From Chrysoporthe austroafricana (taxonomy: Eukaryota > Ascomycota > Sordariomycetes > Diaporthales > Cryphonectriaceae), in assembly GCA_001051155.2 (NCBI GenBank), contig JYIP02000008.1, positions 2,294,001 to 2,358,000 on the forward strand: a stretch of 64,000 nucleotides of DNA, written 5' to 3'. Under the pieces are notes generated by a model. The model saw only the letters and a list, made by a program, of their open reading frames with translations, did no database searches and was not told the origin of the DNA. Shown here one piece after another: positions 20,720-32,700 of the stretch (within the stretch, counting starts at the first letter, position 1; each line of letters begins with the position of its first letter). The position numbers and the translations under genes are program-made.

Positions 20720-21109
20720 ATGAGTAGTAGGGCTAATAGCCAGCGCCCCTCCCAGCAGGGCCGGGACGACTGGTGCATCACGTGGATCGATGAGGTCGTG
20801 CTGATCGACCCGTATCGCCTCGACGACGTCCTGAGGCGGCGGTTTGGCGCGGGCCAGTACCGGGTGACGGTCGACGAGGATATGTGGTGGGTGGAGGCGC
20901 CGGATGTCCTCACGGTGGTAAGTTGGCAGCACCCCAAGCCCTTGCTTGAACAGGGAGCTTACCTGACGCAGAAAGACCTCGAGGAGATCACGGGCCAGGG
21001 CGGATGGAGCGGGGAGCTGGTGGTGGACTGGGTCGAGACGAGGCCGGACGAGACAGGAGGAGGCGATGTAGAGCCCAGCGATGGGATTTTGTTCCAGAAT
21101 AACCATTAG
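20720..21109 (+). CDS. small orphan protein B (111 residues)
   Basis: Two exons (20720-20917 and 20972-21109) with a 54-nt phase-0 intron (donor GTAAGT, acceptor ACGCAG) give 111 residues. The intron is a multiple of three without a stop, so an unspliced reading of 129 residues is also open. The intron position matches protein A, which favours splicing. The core WCITWIDEVVLID is followed by VLRRRFGAGQYRVTV, then DEDMWWVEAPDVLTV, which ends exon 1. Exon 2 starts KDLEEITG and ends in an acidic Gly-rich tail. No known domain, signal peptide or metal site is seen. The function is not recognised. Confidence 0.7.
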   Translation: MSSRANSQRPSQQGRDDWCITWIDEVVLIDPYRLDDVLRRRFGAGQYRVTVDEDMWWVEAPDVLTVVSWQHPKPLLEQGAYLTQKDLEEITGQGGWSGELVVDWVETRPDETGGGDVEPSDGILFQNNH

Positions 21110-21733
21110 CTGGAGCCACAGATAGGCGGCATAACCATTATGAGATCCCACTATGGGTTCTCTTCAGCAAAGGTGAGGGATAGGTAGTAATACACAAGGG
21201 TGAGCGAGATCTGTCGTCGTGCCTCCGGAGACATTCGCACATGAAGTTCCCCCCTGCCGCCGTGTGGACTATAAGCTCCGAGTCAGATCGGGACCGGTTC
21301 GTCTCGAAGCCGCTACAGCGGGTCAGGCGTGGGGACATTAGGGCCCGCGGTGGGGAGCTGTAGCGCCCCAGGGCCCCCAGGGCCCCCTGTCAGGCCACGA
21401 CCGCGGGGGCGCCAGAGGCCCAATGAGCCGCTGGAAATTACCAACGGGGTTCGCTGTTTGGGGCCGGCGGCGACGGGGTAAACGGCATCATCGATCAACC
21501 CGTCTCATCGTACGACCTCCCCAGCATCGTGCCATCATCTCAACCGATTGGCCCTGGCGCACCGTCAGCCCAGGGCGCCCGGTGCCGCGCGTTGACGGCG
21601 CCAGATAGAGAGCTAAATAGTTGACATAGCCGCAGGGCTCCCTGCGGGTATATCTGGAACAAGCTGTGCCCTTCGCGCACACCCCACCCCATCCTATCCT
21701 CCTCCTCCACCACCACGCCCACAGACGAGGAGA
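21110..21733. other. intergenic, promoter of the hemerythrin-like gene
   Basis: GC-rich, with a run of C/G-rich repeats of GGGCCC type near 21340-21410. Pyrimidine-rich just before the next start codon. No gene is seen. Confidence 0.5.
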
Positions 21734-22713
21734 ATGCCTTCTGCCCTCGCCACATCCGTGTTCCTGGGCACCATCTCCGTCATCCTCGCGCTACTGGCCC
21801 AACGCTCCCCGTTCCTGATGGCGTCCACACCGGCGTCCGGGGCCCGGCCATGGGCGGACGGGCCTATGAAGCTGGTCGGCACGCCGCTGCACGAGACCGG
21901 CAAGACGGACCTGTTCGCCACGGGCGCGAGCCACATGGCCCTACTACACAACACCGTCTTCCGCGGCTACAACAGCATCTACCTCCAGGTTCCGCACGTC
22001 CGCGACGCCGACAAGGCCGACTTCGTCGGCTACTGCCAGACCTGGTTCAAGCTCGTCAAGTCGCACCACGACGACGAGGAGCAGACGCTCTTCACCCGCA
22101 TCGAGGAGCTGCTGGGCGACAAGACCGTCTTCGACGAGACACACAAGGAACATGGTACGTCGCCCGCCGGGCCTGGACCTCCGTGACATATATGGCACAT
22201 ACATGGCTGACACGCCCTCTCTTTCCCCCCGGCGCAGAGTCCTTCATGACCGGCCTCGTCGAGTTCAACACCTACCTCACCTCCCTCCCCACCCCACAGG
22301 CCCTCGACGCCGCCAGGCTCGTCGCCCTGATGGACGCCTTCGCCGAGCCCTTCGAGACCCACTTCCACAATGAGATCGGCACCATCGCCCGGCTCGCCGA
22401 CCACCCCGGCGCGCCCCGGCCCGGCACCCCCGAGGCCGACGAGGCTGCCCTCACCTTCAAGACCTGGGGCAAGGCCACCGTCACGAAGGCCGGCACCACC
22501 GACGTCGTGCCCTTCTTCCTCCTGAACCTGGACCGGACCACCCAGTTCGAGGACGGCCGCTGGGCCGCCTGGCCCCCGATCCCCGCGCCCATCCGGTGGG
22601 GGCTGATCAACGTCGGCGGCTGGCTCCGGGGTGGCTACTGGAAGTTCGCGAGCTGCGACGCCGCCGGGAACAGGAGGGAGCTGTACGCGCTGCAGGGCAC
22701 GGCGGAGGGATGA
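21734..22713 (+). CDS. hemerythrin-like domain protein with N-terminal hydrophobic segment
   Basis: Two exons (21734-22154, 22238-22713) joined across one codon (phase 1) give 298 residues. Residues 4-22 form a hydrophobic segment that could be a signal peptide or membrane anchor. The helical domain carries the hemerythrin-type His/Glu pattern: His67 and His72 (GASHMALLHN), His111/His112 with Glu115 in the HHDDEE motif, His137 and His140 (HKEHESF), and His182, His184 with Glu186 (THFHNE). Such proteins hold a non-haem di-iron centre and bind oxygen, NO or iron. The role of the fungal versions is mostly unknown. The C-terminal 110 residues end in a Trp-rich segment (GLINVGGWLRGGYWKF). It is the last of four genes on the plus strand. 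Confidence 0.85.
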
Positions 22714-23551
22714 GTACGAGCTAGGGGGCACTGGAGTTCGACCAGTCCGGGTCTTTTTCTTTTCTTTCTTTTTTTTTTTATATGTACCTTCGGCGCCCCT
22801 GCTGCAAGATGGTGGGCAGACAGCCTTAGGCCGTGGAAGGGCGTTCGGGATTAGGGTGGTATTGATGCCAAACGGGGCGTGCTACGGTGCATGCTTTGCT
22901 GGCGCTATGAATGAATACATGACTTTCAGATTGTCGAGAAAAGAATCCATGAACAAATTGAAACCCTAATATCGGAGGACGCTTCGCTCCCGCTCTTTTC
23001 TTCAAGAGAGGCGCTGTACGAAGCATGCATGTAAGTGATTCGACCTCGCGCATATAAATAGATAGTTTTACTCGGGACTACCTCGTAGGTTCCTGACGCT
23101 GGAATTAGTAATTACGCTGGACGTTGAAAATCGCCAACTGCCTCGACAGCGGAGGCTGGAAGACATTCAACCAAAAGCGAAAGGTTGTCTGAGTACTCGT
23201 GAACAGGATCTCCGGCCTATGCACTTCAGACGCCTGTAGCTACGCGGGACTGAACGGTCGTAGTAGACTATGTCTCTCGATTAGCCCGAATTCGAGCTGC
23301 TAAGGCATATTTCACCACAGAGATATCTGCCCTTCACGACATGACTTTGGACAAAGTGTAAAATTAAGCTCTATGCTGTATGCAATTATTGGAGGCCAGC
23401 ACCCCGTTGGCTCCGATGACAACGCCAAAACCCCCTCTGCGCCAACCAAATACTCCCTGATGAGAGTCGTTAAACCAGATCTGCCGCCCCACCCCACCTT
23501 TACCCAGTCCAAGTTTTCCTTTTCGCCTACCGCTATGCAAACCGAGCAAGG

Positions 23552-23613
<62 letters not shown>

Positions 23614-23633
23614 CCCCACAANATAACCAAAAA

Positions 23634-23715
<82 letters not shown>

Positions 23716-23748
23716 ACCAATGCACAGGCTCTCTCGCTACCGCTCCTG
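22714..23748. other. convergent 3' region with poly(A) tract
   Basis: Lies between the ends of the hemerythrin-like gene and the giant minus-strand gene. It contains a T-rich run at 22750-22780 and the poly(A) tract at 23552-23713. No gene is seen. Confidence 0.6.
23552..23713 (+). repeat. long poly(A) tract with an ambiguous base
   Basis: Three runs of A, the longest about 78 bases, are separated by GGCTTT and by a short mixed segment that includes an N at 23622. The tract lies 35 bp beyond the stop codon of the giant minus-strand gene. Homopolymer length and the N make assembly or sequencing error likely; a retroposed poly(A) tail is another possibility. Confidence 0.85.
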
Positions 23749-26700
23749 TTAGATCCACGACTCTGATTCTCCGTAGCGGTTGTCATATGGGACCGGAGGC
23801 GGTGGCGAGCGTGATCGGTCTTGGCCAGCAGCCCCGGCACCTGACCACCACCCGGAGAAGCGCTGGCTCAGAGACCTGCCATGCGACGCGCGCGGCATGC
23901 TGGAGGAGCCCTCTGCAGGGTCGTCCTGATCACTCCGAACGCGAGGTGGAGGGCTCGGTCGGCGAGGTAACGCCATGTCTTCGAAGGTCTGTGGCCCTCT
24001 CGAGCTCAGCTGGGACGCACTCAGGGACCCCTCCTCGTCGACAGAGCCTGCGTCCGCTCTATTGTTTTCGTGATCCGTGGTATTATGCTGATAAGCCCGA
24101 GAGGCATCTCGTGTGTCTTGGTCTAGATCAAAATCAGGTGGAGGCGTTAATTGGGTTCGAGAAGAAGGGGGTTGGTCTGAGTTAACCTCGTCCCAGATGC
24201 CCCCTTCTAAATATGTTTCGAGATGCTGGTCACTTGGAGGTGAGCGCAAATCGGGTGGGGGTGTATCCAGAGGCCGGGGCGATAGCGGACTGGCAGCAAC
24301 CGGCGTCGTCTCATCTGGATCAGTTGACAACATCTGCGAAGAGCCCTGGCTTTCCCCCCTCGCTGCCTCTGAAACTGGCTCCGGAGTGTCGACTGTGGGT
24401 GTCGAGTCTTCGCAGTCCCCAGAGATAGCCGCCTTGAAATGTCTTAGCAAGGGAGAGTCCAGCGCTTGCTCCCAGTCGACACTCTGTCTGTACAAATGGC
24501 TGAAGCGGACAGGCGCAGCTGGCTCCTCTTCATCTCCTTGTTGAGGGTCAGGCGGCTGGGAGGATGACGGAGCTAAGGTTGGTTGCTGGCCTTCAGTTTC
24601 CCCGTTATTCATGACTGCCGAAGATCCTCCGTTCAGTGAGGTGAAGCTGTAGCTACCAAAATCGGAATCCGTCGGTGACGGTGGCATAGAAGGAAGATCT
24701 GTGGCGTAGAGCTGGTCTACGTCCATTGCGCGATCTACCCCGCCATCCGGCGCTCCGTCTGCCGTGTCTGTAGAGACGCCTTCCAGATCGGCATTGTCGG
24801 TTTCTGGTTGCTCACCATGCGCGTCGGACTCCGCAGCGTCAATGACGGGTTCATCCGTGCTTCCAAGGTCGAGATCTGGGTCTTGCTCCTCGGCTACATC
24901 CTGAGGATCAAGATCGCCGAGAGACCGTTCCTCATAGTCTTCCAGATCGAATTCCGAGTTGTCCTCGGCCATTGAATTCCCGTCGTCCTCCATTTGTTCA
25001 TCCTCGGAGTCTCGGGGGTCCTCCTGGCTTCCCTCTGAGCCCTCCACGTCGAAGTCTTCTGCGTCCTCTTCGCGCTCGCTTTCGAAACCGTCGAGCTCGC
25101 GTTCTTGTACATCGGCGTGAGAATCCTCAGGGCACCCGTCATCCTCACCCTCCAATACATCTTCCGTCGGGACTTCATCCTCCTGTGGGCAATCTTGGTC
25201 TTCCATTGGAGACTCATCGCCATGTCCGTCTTCGTCTTCTTCGTCTTCTTCGTCGTTCTCGTTCTCGTCTTCGTTCTCGTCCTCATCCTCGTCCTCTTGA
25301 TCGTGCCCGGCTTCTTCTTCGTTGTGTCCGTCCTCTTCACCGAGACCCCTTTCGCCGGGGTCATCCGTCACATAGTCTCCCTCATCGTCATTCGCATCCT
25401 CCCCATCGCTAGCTAGGGCTTCTTCGGGCTCTTCGACCTTGAACGGCTCGTTCAATTCCAAAGCATCCTCGTCGCCTACAAATTCATCCCCGTTCTCGTT
25501 CTCAATTTTGCTTTGGTCGTCCTCAGGACACGCATCCCCTTCTTGACTGTTCCACTGTGGCTCGCCTCCAAACTTTGCTCCCGGATCACCGCCTGTGTCC
25601 TCATCGAAATTGAGTTCCTCTCCTTCGCTGCCCTGTGCGTCCTCCGTGTCTCCGAGCGGCTGGCTGTCGACAGGTTCTTTCTGCTCATCCTCAAAATCGT
25701 CGGGAGAGTGCTGATCGAAGTTGTCAAAGCGTTCGCCCCCTTCTGATTCCGGACTGTCACCCGAGCGCGGGAGTTCCTCGATTGGTGCTTGTTCGAGGGG
25801 CGCTGCTCCTCCAATGGGGTCCTCATTGATAGGTTCACCGCTTTCGCTGTCTAGATTCTCATCCGGCATATAGTCGCCTGCGTCGACTTCGGCATGATCA
25901 ATACCTTCCTCTGGAGTAGCGTCCACTGAGCCAAGATGATTAGCCTCATCGGGTTCACCATCTTGAGACTTGTCGGTTTCGTCTTCAAGCAAGTGGCCGT
26001 TAAGTTCGCGGCCTTCGTTAGGGTCTTGGTCGTGTATTTCGTGCTGAAGTTTGCCCAGGTCTGCATCTTGAGTATTGTGTGCATCACTCTCAGGCTCGTC
26101 GTAGCTTCCTTCCTGGTCGTGCCCTCCAACACTTTCCGAGCATTTAGATTCTTCGAAAGAGGTTTCCGCATCAGATTGCTCAGACTCGTCAGGGTTGACG
26201 CCATGGTGACCCATGCTCTCGTTAGACATGGGCTCGTCACCACCATGGTCTTCCGCTTCTTGTGTGTTCTTGGGTCCTTGGCTGCTGTCGGGTTCGCTGT
26301 CACCGTAACTGCCCATTGATGTGGTATTCAGTTCCTCTCCACCGTCATGGCCATGAACTTGCGCACAGCTGTCCAAAACCTCATCCTGGGGGCCTTCTGC
26401 GTTGCTATAGCTGTCCTCCGGCTGTTGATCTTCGATTTCTCCCTCCTCGTAAGCTTCTCCTGCGTGATGTCCCGAATCCGTCGCAGAGCCACCATCCAAG
26501 CCAGCGGCTTTCTCTTCGCATGCGGCGGTGTAGGCATCAGGTTCGCCTTCCACTACCGGCGTTATGGATGGTTCTTCCCGATATTCGGGAGGTGGATCAG
26601 ATGTCCCTGTTTGATTTGCAGGTGCAAGCTCGTCGTTGCAGAAGTGTTCAGCCGCAGGACTCGCCGTCGAAGTACACGTGCCATCAGCACCAGCAGATTT

Positions 26701-29700
26701 GGTGTCAGCCTGCGGGCTAGGCGCGGACTGGTGAGTGCCAGAATCGTCGATCTGAGAGTCGACTACGTCAAGGTCTTGTCCAATGACCGGCGAAGACGCG
26801 TCAATGGGAGAATCGGATGCCGTCTGAGGCGTGGCTATATCCATGCTTCCCTGGTCTATACATGTCGTGCTGGTCAGATGCCGATTCCTTGGATTATGCA
26901 CCAAAATGGAATCGCACTCACCTTTGTCCGTCTTCTGAGCTGCCTCCTCCACGTCGCCTTGGAATTTGTGACTTGATCGTGGCGTGGGTGGATTGGCAGC
27001 CCCGTCATTTCCGCCGTTTGAACAGACATCAGGATCCTCAATGGGCTCTTGCTTATCCCGGATCTCAACCTTTGGTGTACTGGGAAGGGATCCTCGCTCG
27101 TGCGTATCATTTTTGAGAGTGTCCTCCATCGGAGGCGCTGCAGGAGGCTGACTCTCACACGTGCTGACATACGAGTCCACGCTATGGCTTTGAAGGTGTT
27201 CTTGAATGTCATTAGAGACGGTTGAAGTCGTCTCCAAACTCCTGCCTGGGGTCGACGTAGCAGGAACAAGGGCTGGTGAGTGGGAGAGACTGTCAGTCAA
27301 GCTTTCGGGGCGAGAGTCGCTGTTCAGATAATCGTCGATGATGGTGGAGGCAGCCGATTCATCCTCTTCCATGTCAGGCATGTAGCTCATCTTATGAGGC
27401 GAAGCCGTGGTAGTATGAGTATCGAACTCTGACAAGGTTCGATGCTCAGAATCGAAGTCAATTCGGCTTGGAGAATAAGCTGCCTTTTTTGGAATGTTCA
27501 TCTCGTATGAATCTGGTCCAACAGTGTCTTCGGTATGGTATAGCTCGTTTGGCTCGGGACATGCATCCTGTGGTTCAGGAGACATCTTGTTCTCAGCGCG
27601 GGAACTGCTACTAAGCTCTGCAGAGAGCACTTGCGGTCGTAAGTCGTGATCATCAGGATGTTCAGTGCCTGAGACATCTACTCATATTAGTGTCGCTCAG
27701 TAATAATCGACGGTAAGGAAGGAGAAAACATACCATGCTTAGACTCATCCTGGATTGACGCTTCTCTATCGCCATGGGCCACAGGCGAATGCAGATCTGT
27801 ATTTGATGCCAAAACCGGCTGAAGGTTTGTATTCTCCGACTCATCGCGATCGAACTTGCCGAAGATTTTGCGCATTCGGCCCTTGAAACCACCCGGGTTG
27901 GACGGAGCAGACTTAGATTCCTCGACCGCATCGTGAGTTAATGAGTCAGCCGGTGGAGGAGACGATGTTGATACATCGAATTGCGACGGCGAATGACCTA
28001 GCGACTCCAAGTCTGTAATATCGCCTGCGGATCGCCCTGCTGCCGAGGTATTCTGGGTGTAGGTCAATACGGTAGACGTACGATGGCCGGCCTGGGAGGT
28101 GCCATCACCATCGCGTAATGATCGAGACGAAACTTGGTCCAGCCAATTCGAGATGGCAGGGTGATCCTGAACATCTTTGGAGTTCAATGCACCTTCTCCA
28201 CTCGCAACAGGAGATTTTGACAGACCCAGGTGTTTCCCATGTTCTGAGTCAATCCCTTCGTCAGGAAGACCTTGTCCTACAGATTCAACAAACATAGGCT
28301 CGGTCGAAGACACCGAGGAACGGTGCTGCTGAGTTGAGTGGCCCAGCCGCCGCAGCGTTCCAGGCTGATCCGCGGAAGAGAGATAATCGAAGTCGCCATA
28401 CAGCGTGGAGCGATGATCTGGTGACTCACGGTCCAGTGAGTGTTGTGATGGGGTGGCCTTAAAGCTACCATGAGGTGTTCTCTCTGGGTTGGATGGTACA
28501 ATGTGAGATAGCCAGGAAGAGATCGGATCGCCATCTCGTCCCTGAGGATATGAAAGCTGTTCCTCGTCCTTCTCATGGACACTATCAAGATCCTCAGAGA
28601 CAGACGGCCCGACCTGAGGCCTGACCTGGCTCAGCTCGTCCTTGGACGACTTCGGGACCATCATCAAGCTGCCCTCTTCAGTCGCCTTCTCAGTACTCAA
28701 ATAAGGATTCGATGGCGACCTGCCATCATGAGCCGTTGTTGAGTCTTTCAGTAATGCTGAGATATCCAGTTTCTTATCTTTGACGGAGCCAGGGAGTAAA
28801 TTGGATGCTCCTTTCGATTCTGATATTGGACTTTCGGCCTGCTCATTGCCCATGCCCAAGTCTGTATACTTCATGCCAGTATAGGAGGCACGCGTACGAT
28901 CATCGCTTCTTGTAGCGTCGTGGTATGAAGGTGGAGCTTCTTCCAAAAGCGACTTTGAGTCGAACTGTAGGCTAGAAGCACTTGTATGATGCCAGCTGGG
29001 CATGACTAGTGCAGACTCACTCCGCAGTTCCTCGACTGGCAAATGCGCATCAGGAGTTGCCTTTGCAGGTAGTCTGGCGCTTTTCTTCGACTCATTCTCG
29101 GGCTGAGCTGCGTCATCGGCTCCGGCATTTTTTGAAGGAATGAATGGAGGCTTTAGAGCTGAAGATGGTGTGACCTGTGAGTCGTCTTCCAAGACTGTGT
29201 CTCTCATGACATCTGGATTTTTCAGTTCCGTCGGCCTTTTTGGCTCACTGTGATCTAGCAAGCCACGTTCATCGTCCTTCGTATTGTGCTGAGCGTGCTT
29301 GGCCATAAACTCTTGATCGATGACGGAAGAGGCAACTGAATAGTCGTTCGATTTGTCATCGTCGGATACTGTCAGCCTGGGTGTCGTTCCTCCTTCCATG
29401 CTCCTAGACTTGCCGTCCTTCTCGATCAGCACCTTTTCCTTGAGATCCCGGAGCAGTGGCGGAAATTGGCCCTCTTTGTTCGAGCTTGACAGCTTGATCC
29501 TCTCCTCGGCTGCAATGTTCGTGTCCTCTCCGTCGCTACTATCTCTAGCCAGTGGCTGTGAACTATCGGTTTGCTGTACGCGAGACTCTGACACAATTGT
29601 TGAGTTCGTGCCAGTGAAGGGTTTTAAGTTCTCCAGGGGTTTGGCTCTGCGCCGCAAAGAGGGCTTGATGTTGTTCTCGGATGGAGGTATTGGCGACGCT

Positions 29701-32700
29701 ATTGAAACCTCGCTGGTTCTCTGTGAGTCGTTCTCGGCCACATCGGTTGACAATCGCGGCGCGGGCTGATCCTTCGCGGCGATTTGAGTCACGTCGTTTC
29801 GCTCGTCCTCGTAACGCCGAGTAGGCTTCTGAATGGGCTCATTGTCGTTTTGGCTGGAAAAGGTCATCTCCGTGCTGGAGAACATGTGCTCAGACGATCT
29901 GGGAAACTTCGGCCTCTCTGCGCTCTGCCGTTGTGATACATCACGTCCGGCGGATAGGTCGGGTGTTCTGTCTTGTCGCGGCAGAGGTGACTCCACGGAG
30001 CGGTAAGACGAAGACTGAAGACGGGCTCCATCACCAGAGGAGAGGTCGCGCTTGTTCTCCGTAATAGACTGGGTGCTGATCGACTGTCCCGTTGCAGCAG
30101 GCTTTGAGTGAGCGGACTCCATCGATGATGCCAGCTCGGGAGTTGGATTTTGCATAAGGCGCTGTTTCTCGTCCGTTACAGTGACGGACGGTAGGGTCAG
30201 TGGGGCGACCATCTGTGATTTTCGATCCATGGCGGAAGGCAAGTCGTCAAATTTTGAAGGTGAACAAGGCATCAATGAGTTGGCTAATCTTATTGGTGTT
30301 TGAGCCCCAAGGGGGTGTTCCTCTCCCATGCTGTCCTGAGAGTTGATAGGGCCAAATCGCGCGCTCTGAGGTGTCCTGGCTAGCCATGCTTCATGGCTGT
30401 TACCAGAACGATCATGATCCGGTAAGACGAACGTCTTGTGTTGCGGTGTTTCTGTCGTCCGTTCGTCCCTGGGCCTCAGACTGGACTCCTGAGGCAGTTT
30501 GGCACGTAATCCATCACGGTCTCCACCCTGTACACTGCCGTTCTGGATATAAGGCTCCGACGGCATAACAGTCTGGTCTGTCGTGGACGGAATCCATTGG
30601 CTTCTCTTCTCCGTGTCGAACGCGCTCGGGATAGCTGGCACCGTTGGCACGGAGAACCCAGACTGAGACCCATGAACGCTGAAGTTCCTGTTTTTGCTCT
30701 TCCTCTTTGACTTGACGCTGGTAGCATCAGACAGGTCTGCTGGTTCATCAGAGACTTGTGCAAGTCGAAAGTTGACATTTTGAGACATTCGCTTGAGGAA
30801 TTCTTCCTGTGAGGGAACTGGGCTGAGCTCCTCGCGGAATCTTTCGTCGTCTCCTGGCGCAATTGGGCCAGCTGAAGTAGCAGTTGCGACTTCATACGTT
30901 TTCTTTGAACTCGAGGAGGGAGGGATCCTGCTCCCCTCGGGCTCTTTCGCCGGTCGAGAGGCGGACCGTGCCTCGTAGTTGTCCAATGACGACTTCTTCG
31001 AAGATGCCTCCTCGGTCTTCGTCGACTCGCTGGATAGTGGAGTTGTTGCAAGACCGTGTGGACCCGGCTCTGGGCGAACACGCTGAGGTGCAGGGTCTTG
31101 GCCGAGGGTCGACTCCGTTCTTCCAGCCAGCGGTGGGCATGCATCCCGGAAGGCATCCTTGTCATTGCTAATACTCTTGTCAGATTGATGAGGTCTTGAA
31201 GGGTCCACGTTTTTGCCTTTCTTGCCCCACTGAAGCCAATCCCGGATGCCTCCCTTTGCTCTAGTGTTGAGAGTATTAGACGTCGGCTTTGTTGATACAG
31301 TAGGCTTCTGGTCCTCAAGGTCTTGCAAATTGACTTCATCATTGACTGACCATCTTTCCACGAACCTGCCACGTCCAGTTTGTGGCGTTGTGAGCAGTCT
31401 TGGCCAGCTGTCTTCATCCGTGACGATGGGTTGACTTGTGTGCACCTCCGGCATGAGAGAATGCTCGGAAGACAGTTTATGCTGGTGTTTGCGTGTAGAC
31501 GCCGGAGCATGATCAGTGTGAGCTTCATCTCTAGCACTTCGAGAAGATGATTGGAGAGCCCTATCCTCCTTCCGCTGGCCGTCTTCGGCGGTTGATGAAG
31601 AAGGAATACTGGGCTGGTAGCTCGAAGGGTCTTTGGACGCCGAGACTTTTTCAGCCCCAGCTTTGGGGCTAAATGAAGCAGAGAGTTTTTCCCCAGACTG
31701 CTGCCTTAAAGTGCGCTCGCGGAATGACAGAGCCTCTGCAGGCACGGGGTTAATACGTTGTGCCTCGACGGGACCAGGTTCCAGCGGTGAGGGCTCCTGT
31801 TTCCTCCCTTGGCCCCTTCGGCGACTTTGAGATAGAGCAGCGTCCTCAACAGTGGCATCGGCAGCCGAGAGAGAGCTCTTAGACTTGCCAACAGACTCGA
31901 CAGGCGGTGACCTGTCGATCCTGCGAGTATCCACCCTGTCAAGATCCGCATCGCTCACAATGATCGTCGGCTGTGGGTGCGTCGACGATTTCGAGCCCGC
32001 CACTGGATTGTCCACACGGGTCACGCCAGCACGAGGTGTCGAAGAAATTGGCGTGCTATCAACGCTTGATGGCATCTCTCCTCTGCTCCGATACCCATCA
32101 CGAGGTAGCGCAGCTGGTCTCCGAGGGTCAGAGCGTTCGTCACGAGGCGATTGGGTTGCCGGCCCGGTCATTCGGGCTTCTCTCGATGAGATTGGTTCCA
32201 TCTCACGGCTAGATGAGGGCATCCGTTTTGATCTCGCAGGTGACTCGGCTTCGGACGCAGAAGCACCTAGCGTCCGATCAGGCAAGGCAACAGGCTCGAC
32301 CCTGATGCTGCGAGCGTTATCTGACCTGTCTCCCATTGCATCAAGCTTCCCGTTCTGTCGACGAGGCGTTGTCTGAGGAATTGAGTTGTCTTTCTCCATC
32401 TCATTCAAGGACACGGACCCGGAGGAACCCTTTCCAGTAGTTTGCGCAAGCTGATCGAGCTTCGGCCGCTTTGGCTTCTCTGTTGTCTTCGCGGTTGGCT
32501 CATTGGATTTCTGCGATGGGTCCAGAAGGGGCGAGGGAGACGGCCTCTGTGCGTCAGTTTTGCGATTTAGCTCAGATACCAAGTTCCGAGTATTTTCGCT
32601 GCCTTTCGTCCCGAGCTCGCGTTCATTCTGCACCTGCCTACCCGAAGCGAGAGGACTGGAGAGGGTCTGACCTCCGGTCCCATGCGTGCTGATATCGACT

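Noticed and set aside
21850..22713. 287-codon frame beginning inside the hemerythrin-like exon 1
   Set aside because: Its second half is exon 2 of the spliced gene; the first half is out of frame with the His-rich domain.
23364..23840. 158-codon frame with a long Phe run
   Set aside because: It is the translated poly(A) tract and contains the ambiguous base.
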